A stretch of DNA of 64,000 bases from contig CAJPFI010000044.1 in NCBI GenBank assembly GCA_905339295.1, positions 16,144 through 80,143 on the forward strand, read 5' to 3'. Positions 59,047-64,000 of the stretch are shown here, in pieces (position 1 is the first letter of the stretch; each line of letters starts with the position of its first letter). The DNA is from Burkholderiales bacterium (GTDB lineage Bacteria > Pseudomonadota > Gammaproteobacteria > Burkholderiales > Casimicrobiaceae). The notes below the pieces were generated by a model. It was not told the origin of the DNA. It did not search any database and worked only from the letters and a program-made list of their open reading frames with translations. Both the position numbers and the translations under genes were made by a program.

Positions 59047-59748
59047 TCACGCGACCGTCAGGCGCGCGATCTCGCGCGCCGGCTCGAAGGACGGACCGAG
59101 GCGCCGCAGCAGCTCGAGGCCTTCGGACACCGGATCCACGCCGAGCGCGTCGAGCACCGGGCGCAGCGTGCCCTGGCGCACCCTCGACGTGTGCCTGACG
59201 CGAACGCCGTCCACGATCGCGAGCCTGAATTCGGGATACGGGAGCCTCGCGCTCCAGACGTGATCGAGCCCCCACCCGGAGACCGAGTCGCCGAACGTGT
59301 CGCCGCAGCGCTCGAGCGCGCGTCGCGAGAACACCGGCGCCATCACCTCGACGAAATTGGTGTAGCGCAGCAGGCAGCCTGCGACCGGCATCGTGATCGG
59401 CAGGCCGGCATGGCCGTCGATCGCGGGCTGCGCGAGGTCGAGGCCGAACCAGTCGCAGAGGTCGAACATCGCGTTCCACGTGCGCGTCGTGGCGTCGACG
59501 TCGTCGCAGACGAAGGCGACACGCTCGTAGCGCCCGAGGAGCGCGCGCTCGTGGCGCCACAGCCAGTCGTGGACCGGCCATCGCGGCCCCTTCATCTCGT
59601 GGTAGTGCTCGGCGCGCCTCGCGTAACGCCCCGGGATCGACCCGTAGTACGACACCAGCAGGTCGAAGCTCCGCGCGCGCGTGTCGTCGGTCCAGCGCCG
59701 GTGCAGCGACCGGTCCCCGGCACGCACGACGATCAGGTTGCGCCTCAC
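59047..59748 (-). CDS. DUF707-like protein (paralog B)
   Basis: A 233-residue protein. RRNLIVVRAGDRSLHRRWTD, FDLLVSYYGSIPGRY and VAFVCDDVDATTRTWNAMFD parallel the protein at 56857-57765, including the acidic DDVD site; the tail is shorter. It is about 70 residues shorter than paralog A. It begins four bases after the flavoprotein gene stops, so it is in that operon. Together with paralog A it suggests two related sugar-transfer steps. Confidence 0.82.
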   Translation of the reverse strand: MRRNLIVVRAGDRSLHRRWTDDTRARSFDLLVSYYGSIPGRYARRAEHYHEMKGPRWPVHDWLWRHERALLGRYERVAFVCDDVDATTRTWNAMFDLCDWFGLDLAQPAIDGHAGLPITMPVAGCLLRYTNFVEVMAPVFSRRALERCGDTFGDSVSGWGLDHVWSARLPYPEFRLAIVDGVRVRHTSRVRQGTLRPVLDALGVDPVSEGLELLRRLGPSFEPAREIARLTVA

Positions 59749-59752
59749 CGGC

Positions 59753-61048
59753 TCAGCTCGCCGTCGCTTCGGGCGGACCGCCCCGCCACGCGAGCCCGCG
59801 GTGGAGCGCCTCGTCCGCGTTGATGTAGTCCCATTCGCCGAAGCGGCCGAGCGTGTGGATGCCGTGCGCGCGAAGCCAGCGCTTCGCCTCCGCCACGATC
59901 GCCGGGCGCGAATGCGTGGGGACGGGGTAGCCCAGCGGCAGCGTCAGCGTGCGCGCCTCCGCGACGCGCCCGGGGCGGTCGATCACGCCGCACTCGGCCA
60001 GAGCCTCCACGACGCGTACCTTCAGGTCGCCGCCGCCGCAGCGCGCGAGCGCCGGCCCCGAGATCTCGAGCTGGATGCCCTGCCGTTCGCGCGACGCGAG
60101 CCAGGCCGACGAGTTCGCGTTCAGCACGAGCTTGTGGCCCGGGAGTGCGTCGTCGGACGAATAGACCCGTTGCCGGGGCGTGGCGAGCGGGCCGTCGATC
60201 GCGACCATCGCGAGCGTCACCGGGAGCGCCTCCAGCCGTCCCACGGAGGCCTTCAACGACGCCGGCGCGCCGGCGACGCAGTGGACGAGCCGCGTGAGCG
60301 GCATGGTCGACACGAGTTCGTCCCACGCGTAGAGACTGCCGTCGCGCGTCGTGCAGGTGCGCGCGCCCGGGTCGATCGCCGCCACCGCCTTGCCGAGCTC
60401 GAGGCGCGCCACGCGCCGCGCCAGCGCGACGAAGATCTCGCCGTAGCCCCCGCGCGCGGGATAGGCGACGACCGTGTCGTCCTGCAGCGGCGTGCGCCGG
60501 CCGCCGTCGGTCGCGAATCGCTCGTGCACGCCCGCCGGCGCGGCGACGCGCTCCGCCGCCCACGACGCCGACATCCGCGCGAGATCGTCGCCCCACAGCT
60601 TGCGGTTGTACGGTTTCATGAACGCCGACGCGATCCCGGCGCCGAAGCGGGCGTCGAGGTAGGCGTCGAAGTCCCCGGCGCGGGCGGTGTCGCGCGCCGA
60701 CGCGAGCCCGTCGCGGCACGCAGCGACGACCGCGGCATCGGACAACCGGTCGAAGTGCTTCTGGAACGGGTACGGGACGTAGTCGCCGCCGACGAGGCAC
60801 CAGGCGTCGCGCGGGCGCTCCTCCATTGGCAGCGCGCCGTACACGAGGTCGCGCACGGCCCGGTGCGGCGTATGGAACGAATGGCCGCCGAGGTCGAAGC
60901 TCGCACCGCCGACGTCGATCGCATGCGCGAGGCCGCCGACCTCGCCCGCCTCGTCGAGGACGATCGCCCGCTCGCCGAGCGCGAGCGCCGCGCCCAGCCC
61001 CGCGGGTCCGGCGCCGATCACCACGACGTCGGTGCGCCGGTGACGCAT
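59753..61048 (-). CDS. UDP-galactopyranose-mutase-like FAD protein
   Basis: A 431-residue flavoprotein. TDVVVIGAGPAGLGAALALG binds FAD; GEVGGLAHAIDVGGASFDLG, GGHSFHTPHRAVRD, FMKPYNRKLWGDDLARMSAS and YPARGGYGEIFVALARRV match the amine-oxidase/UGM-like group found in polysaccharide loci. It is not a standard Glf: its length and loops differ. Predicted role: isomerising or oxidising a nucleotide sugar. It is packed between the DUF3500 gene (2-base gap) and the DUF707 gene (4-base gap). Confidence 0.85.
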   Translation of the reverse strand: MRHRRTDVVVIGAGPAGLGAALALGERAIVLDEAGEVGGLAHAIDVGGASFDLGGHSFHTPHRAVRDLVYGALPMEERPRDAWCLVGGDYVPYPFQKHFDRLSDAAVVAACRDGLASARDTARAGDFDAYLDARFGAGIASAFMKPYNRKLWGDDLARMSASWAAERVAAPAGVHERFATDGGRRTPLQDDTVVAYPARGGYGEIFVALARRVARLELGKAVAAIDPGARTCTTRDGSLYAWDELVSTMPLTRLVHCVAGAPASLKASVGRLEALPVTLAMVAIDGPLATPRQRVYSSDDALPGHKLVLNANSSAWLASRERQGIQLEISGPALARCGGGDLKVRVVEALAECGVIDRPGRVAEARTLTLPLGYPVPTHSRPAIVAEAKRWLRAHGIHTLGRFGEWDYINADEALHRGLAWRGGPPEATAS

Positions 61049-61050
61049 GA

Positions 61051-62088
61051 CTAGATGGAAAACGGAAAGGCGGGCTGGGACAGCGGGTCCTGCCCGTCGT
61101 GCAGGAATCGTCCGTGCGCGGCGTTCACCGGGACCCCCGGATCGGCCGCGACGTGGACCCAGACGTGCACGTGCGGGAAGCCGCGCCAGTGCCAGATGAA
61201 CGAGGGTCCCTCGAGCCGCCAGTTGTCCCAGTGCGGCGCGCTCATGTTGCCGTCGCGCGCGAACTGGATCGAGCAGGCGGCGAGTCCGCCCTGCGCCTCG
61301 AGGCAGCGGCGCACGCGGCTCCGGTCGCCCTCGCGAAAGTGCCCGAGCAGCTCGTCGAGCAGCGCGTCCGCCGCCGCGAGTTGCGCGTCCGACACGTCGG
61401 CGAGCGGCAGCCCCGGGCACCGGTCGCGGAACCCGAGCGGAGGCTCGTGCGGGATCGATGCGACGATCGCGCGCCGGGCGAGCTCCGTCTCCAGCGATGC
61501 GTGCCATCGCGAGGCGGCGAGCGCCTGCGGCCAGTAGACGTTGCCGGGATGATCCGGACGCTCGATGTAACAGCCGACGGTGTGCGCGTACAGCACCGGC
61601 CCGCCGAACGCGACGCGCGCGTCGGTCCCGCCGTCGGCGCGCAGCGTGACATGACGTCCCGTGAACAGGAACTGGAACGGACCCGACGACGGGTCGCCGA
61701 ACAGCGCCACGCTCTGATCGGCGCCCCACGGATGGCCGAGGCAATCGTCGTGGAGCTGCCGCAGCACGCGGGGATAGGAGGCTCGCGAGAGCAGCGCTCG
61801 GAAGATCGCGTGGACGAGCGTCTGCTGCGACCGCAGGTAGAAGTCGCTGCGCACCGCCGGACGAGTGACCTGCCAGTGGTTGGTGACGAATGCCCGGAGC
61901 AGTCCGCGCCGCGCGTCGACGTGCCCGTAGTCGAAGCAGATCTCGCGCCGCTGAGCGAGGTCGAGGTTCGCGTGGAACTCGCGCACGAGCGACTCCGCGT
62001 CGCCGCGCTCCGCGGCGGAGGCGAGCGACCCGAGCGGGGGCGGGTCCCCGGGCAGCCGGGCGAGGTCCGCCGGAGCATCGAACGTCAT
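61051..62088 (-). CDS. DUF3500-like protein
   Basis: A 345-residue soluble protein. Segments fitting DUF3500 are RREICFDYGHVDARRGLLRA, the central GPFQFLFTGRHVTLRADGG, GGPVLYAHTVGCYIERPDH and PHWDNWRLEGPSFIWHWRGF near the end. No signal peptide. The family is uncharacterised; the rich set of His and Trp residues hints at a metal or sugar site. It starts 26 bases after the beta-propeller gene ends and leads into the flavoprotein gene. Confidence 0.72.
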   Translation of the reverse strand: MTFDAPADLARLPGDPPPLGSLASAAERGDAESLVREFHANLDLAQRREICFDYGHVDARRGLLRAFVTNHWQVTRPAVRSDFYLRSQQTLVHAIFRALLSRASYPRVLRQLHDDCLGHPWGADQSVALFGDPSSGPFQFLFTGRHVTLRADGGTDARVAFGGPVLYAHTVGCYIERPDHPGNVYWPQALAASRWHASLETELARRAIVASIPHEPPLGFRDRCPGLPLADVSDAQLAAADALLDELLGHFREGDRSRVRRCLEAQGGLAACSIQFARDGNMSAPHWDNWRLEGPSFIWHWRGFPHVHVWVHVAADPGVPVNAAHGRFLHDGQDPLSQPAFPFSI

Positions 62089-62114
62089 TCGTGGCGCGGG
62101 TCGCCCGCCGGCGG

Positions 62115-63095
62115 CTACGGGCGGCCTGTCGGCACGACGACGAGCCGGTCGGTGCCCGACTCCGCGCCCCACGCTTCGCCCGCGCGGCCGAGCATCTGCC
62201 GCACGTTCGCGCGCGCCCGGTCGGACGGGAAGCTGTCGAACCGCTGCGTCGACGGATCGAAGCGCACGATCGCGTTGCTCGACCATTCGGTGAGCCAGAC
62301 GCCGTCGCGCTCGTCGACCCACACCGAGTACGCCTGCGGATTCGCCCCCGGCAGCCTCCATTCGCGCCACGCGCCGGCAGCCGGGTCGTACATCCCGACC
62401 TGCCCGGTGTTCCAGTAGCTCACCCACAGCCGCCCCTTCGAATCCGGCCACACGCGGCGCGCGCCTTGCCGCGCCGTGGGCGGATCGACCGGCGTCGCCA
62501 CGCCGGTCTCGACGTCGATCCTCGCGATGTGGTTGCCCGCGAGCGACGCGTACCAGACCTCGCCCGACGGCGTCGTCGCGATGCCGTACGGGCCGTAGCC
62601 GCGCGGTGCCGGCCATACCTTGAGGTCATCGCGGGCCGGGTCGAGGCGCCCGTACCAGCCCGACTGCCCGGTGAACCAGATGCGCCCCTTGCGATCGAAC
62701 GTCGCGGTGTTGAGGTTCGCGCGCGCCGCCTCGCCGGGCAACGGCCAGGCCTTCACCGCGCGCGTCGCGGGATCGACGCGCACGATCGCGTTCTGGCCGC
62801 TGTCCGTGATCCACGGCGCGCCGTCGGGGCCGACGATCACGCCGTGCGGCGCCGAGCGTGCGCCGAGCTTCACCTCCTCGACGCGACCGGTCGCGGGATC
62901 GACGATGCCGAGCGTGCCGTTGCGCTGGCCGGTGTAGTAGACCGGGCCGCCCGGCGCGGGCGATGCCGCGACGTCGTGCGGCCCGGATCCGGCGGCGACA
63001 GGGAAAGAGCGGACGTCGGCGGCGAGCGCCGCCGACGCGCAAGCGAGGGCGACGGCGGCCGCCGCGATCGGGAGCGCACAGCGACGGGGCGACAT
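62115..63095 (-). CDS. Exported virginiamycin-B-lyase-like beta-propeller
   Basis: A 326-residue protein with a signal peptide (1-25, ending AALAAD). The mature part is six or seven propeller blades of the Vgb/SMP-30 type: HDVAASPAPGGPVYYTG, HGVIVGPDGAPWITDSGQN, GRIWFTGQSGWYGRL, YGIATTPSGEVWYASLAGNH, GRLWVSYWNTGQVGM. Genuine Vgb lyases keep a catalytic His; whether this one is a lyase cannot be told. Probably periplasmic. It heads the minus-strand string with DUF3500. Confidence 0.87.
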   Translation of the reverse strand: MSPRRCALPIAAAAVALACASAALAADVRSFPVAAGSGPHDVAASPAPGGPVYYTGQRNGTLGIVDPATGRVEEVKLGARSAPHGVIVGPDGAPWITDSGQNAIVRVDPATRAVKAWPLPGEAARANLNTATFDRKGRIWFTGQSGWYGRLDPARDDLKVWPAPRGYGPYGIATTPSGEVWYASLAGNHIARIDVETGVATPVDPPTARQGARRVWPDSKGRLWVSYWNTGQVGMYDPAAGAWREWRLPGANPQAYSVWVDERDGVWLTEWSSNAIVRFDPSTQRFDSFPSDRARANVRQMLGRAGEAWGAESGTDRLVVVPTGRP

Positions 63096-63206
63096 GGCGT
63101 TCGTTTCGGTGACGCCGCGATCATGCAAGACCGTACCGCCAGGCGCAACCGCGGACCGGACGCGGCAAGCACGTGGCGGCGCCGGAGGGATTGACCCGCC
63201 GGCGGG

Positions 63207-63770
63207 TCAGCGACGCGGCGGCAGCGCTCCGACCTCGGCCGACGCGCGCTTCGCGACCCAGACGAACGCCCAGACCCCCAGGATCGCGATGACGAGCGTA
63301 GCGAGCGCGTGGACGACCACCTTTCCCCAGCCCGGCCTCTCGGGCAGCGCGGCGACGGGCACCGCGTTGGTCCACTCGCCGTTGTACGCGAACAGCGGGG
63401 CCTCGGGGGACTACCAGACCGGCACCGTCGCGCCTGGCTCGAAGGCGACCGTCGGGACCTCGTCGAGCACGCGCTTCCCGCCGACGATCGCGCCGGCTAG
63501 GTGGAACGGCGAGTCCCCGGGCGGATCGACGAAACGGCCGGCGACGTAGGGCGTGCCGTCGTTGGGCCGCCACTCCTGCATCTCGAACGTCACAACGCGA
63601 TAGCTCGAGCTCCAGTAGCTGTGCACGAAGCCTACGACCGCCCCCTGCGCCGCATAGAACACCGCGGCGCCCGCGGCGACCATGACGAACGCCTGCGGCC
63701 TGAACGCGAATCGGAAGCCGGTGCGGATGCCGCCGTTCGCGGGTGGATTCGACGGGTCGGGTCCGGCCAT
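63207..63770 (-). pseudogene. Membrane protein gene interrupted by an in-frame amber codon
   Basis: A 187-codon frame, intact except for one TAG at 63411-63413 (codon 120). Before it: TM helix 1 (VMVAAGAAVFYAAQGAVVGF) and a beta-rich periplasmic domain (RVVTFEMQEWRPNDGTPYVA, ending VPVW). After it, in the same frame: SPEAPLFAYNGEWTNAVPVA and TM helix 2 (HALATLVIAILGVWAFVWV), ending PPRR and TGA at 63207. GGAGGAGG precedes the ATG. The layout is DUF3592-like. A single-base change (for example TAC to TAG) would explain it; a sequencing error is the alternative. Confidence 0.7.
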
Positions 63771-63962
63771 GGTGCGCCTCCTCCGTGCGTGGGCAGACGA
63801 TCCCGGGAACTCTACGCCGGCACGCCGGGCCTGTCCCGCGACCGGCCGTTGCGCCGATGCCGCACTCGCGCCTCCCGTGTTGCCTCCCGCCTGCGGTCGC
63901 TCGGCCCGCCGGGACGTCTTATGCTATCGTCATAGGCGTCTCCGACCTCCCGCCCGATCGCC

Positions 63963-64000
63963 ATGACCTCGAAGACGCGCACGGTGGTGGCCGACCGCCG
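63963..64000 (+). CDS. Possible gene start cut by the window edge
   Basis: An ATG at 63963 opens a frame (MTSKTRTVVADR) that runs off the right end. There is no clear ribosome site. Too short to classify. Confidence 0.3.
   Translation, partial: MTSKTRTVVADR

Noticed and set aside
63411..63413. TAG as pyrrolysine or other recoded codon
   Set aside because: No downstream hairpin or methylamine-methyltransferase context, and the gene is an ordinary small membrane protein; mutation or error is simpler.
1..64000. Search for tRNA, rRNA, transposases and phage genes
   Set aside because: None was recognised on either strand by eye; a dedicated RNA scan was not possible, so small RNAs could be missed.

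Overview
This is a 64-kb stretch of very GC-rich chromosome, most likely from a betaproteobacterium of Burkholderiales/Rhodocyclales type. The clues are a Bug/TctC solute receptor, YaeQ, ArfB, a DUF3750 protein, a CspA gene with a long leader, several lipoproteins and outer-membrane-type proteins, and a teichoic-like transferase in an otherwise Gram-negative gene set. No rRNA, tRNA, CRISPR array, insertion sequence or prophage was recognised. GC pressure opens very long false reading frames opposite real genes, so calls rest on family motifs, start signals and operon logic.

Layout. 0-7.6 kb: a cysteine-rich CCAP mini-protein with a SigZ-like ECF sigma factor, a sterol-desaturase-type hydroxylase, a secreted metallo-beta-lactamase-fold protein, a PAS/HD-GYP phosphodiesterase, an FNR-like palindrome, and DUF1993. 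7.7-12.8 kb: a catabolic island (IclR, M19 dipeptidase; divergent Bug receptor, DadA-like flavoprotein, nitrilase-family amidohydrolase) that could handle D-amino-acid compounds. 13-17 kb: a three-gene operon of an apparently cytosolic C25/caspase-like protease, an 87-residue OB-like protein and an SGNH hydrolase with a histone-H1-like tail; this is the best candidate for an undescribed system. 17-20.8 kb: palindromic repeats, apt, a transglutaminase-like/TPR lipoprotein, arfB, yaeQ. 20.9-27 kb: two paralogous crystallin/glycine-zipper proteins flanking an ABC exporter, cspA and DUF2237. 27-37 kb: envelope proteins, tandem thioredoxin domains, TerB, a small nuclease-like group (Mrr-like, HNH), AEC transporter, BON lipoprotein, and two decayed genes.

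37-47.5 kb: GST and a bacterial alternative oxidase, serC-serA, a DapA-family aldolase, isochorismatase-family hydrolase, a PAS/GGDEF cyclase, argB, and a nucleotidyltransferase plus CDP-glycerol-type transferase pair. 47.6-55.7 kb: CBS protein, aldo/keto reductase, catalase KatA behind a near-perfect OxyR site, a TPR protein, methyltransferases and thioredoxin. 56-63 kb: two convergent gene strings, each pairing a DUF707 protein with a UDP-galactopyranose-mutase-type flavoprotein, suggesting surface glycan synthesis. The last gene before the right edge carries an in-frame amber codon.

Themes: oxidative and respiratory stress (KatA/OxyR, AOX, thioredoxins, FNR-like box), cyclic-di-GMP turnover (HD-GYP and GGDEF), and envelope or polysaccharide remodelling. 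Three broken genes show ongoing gene loss.
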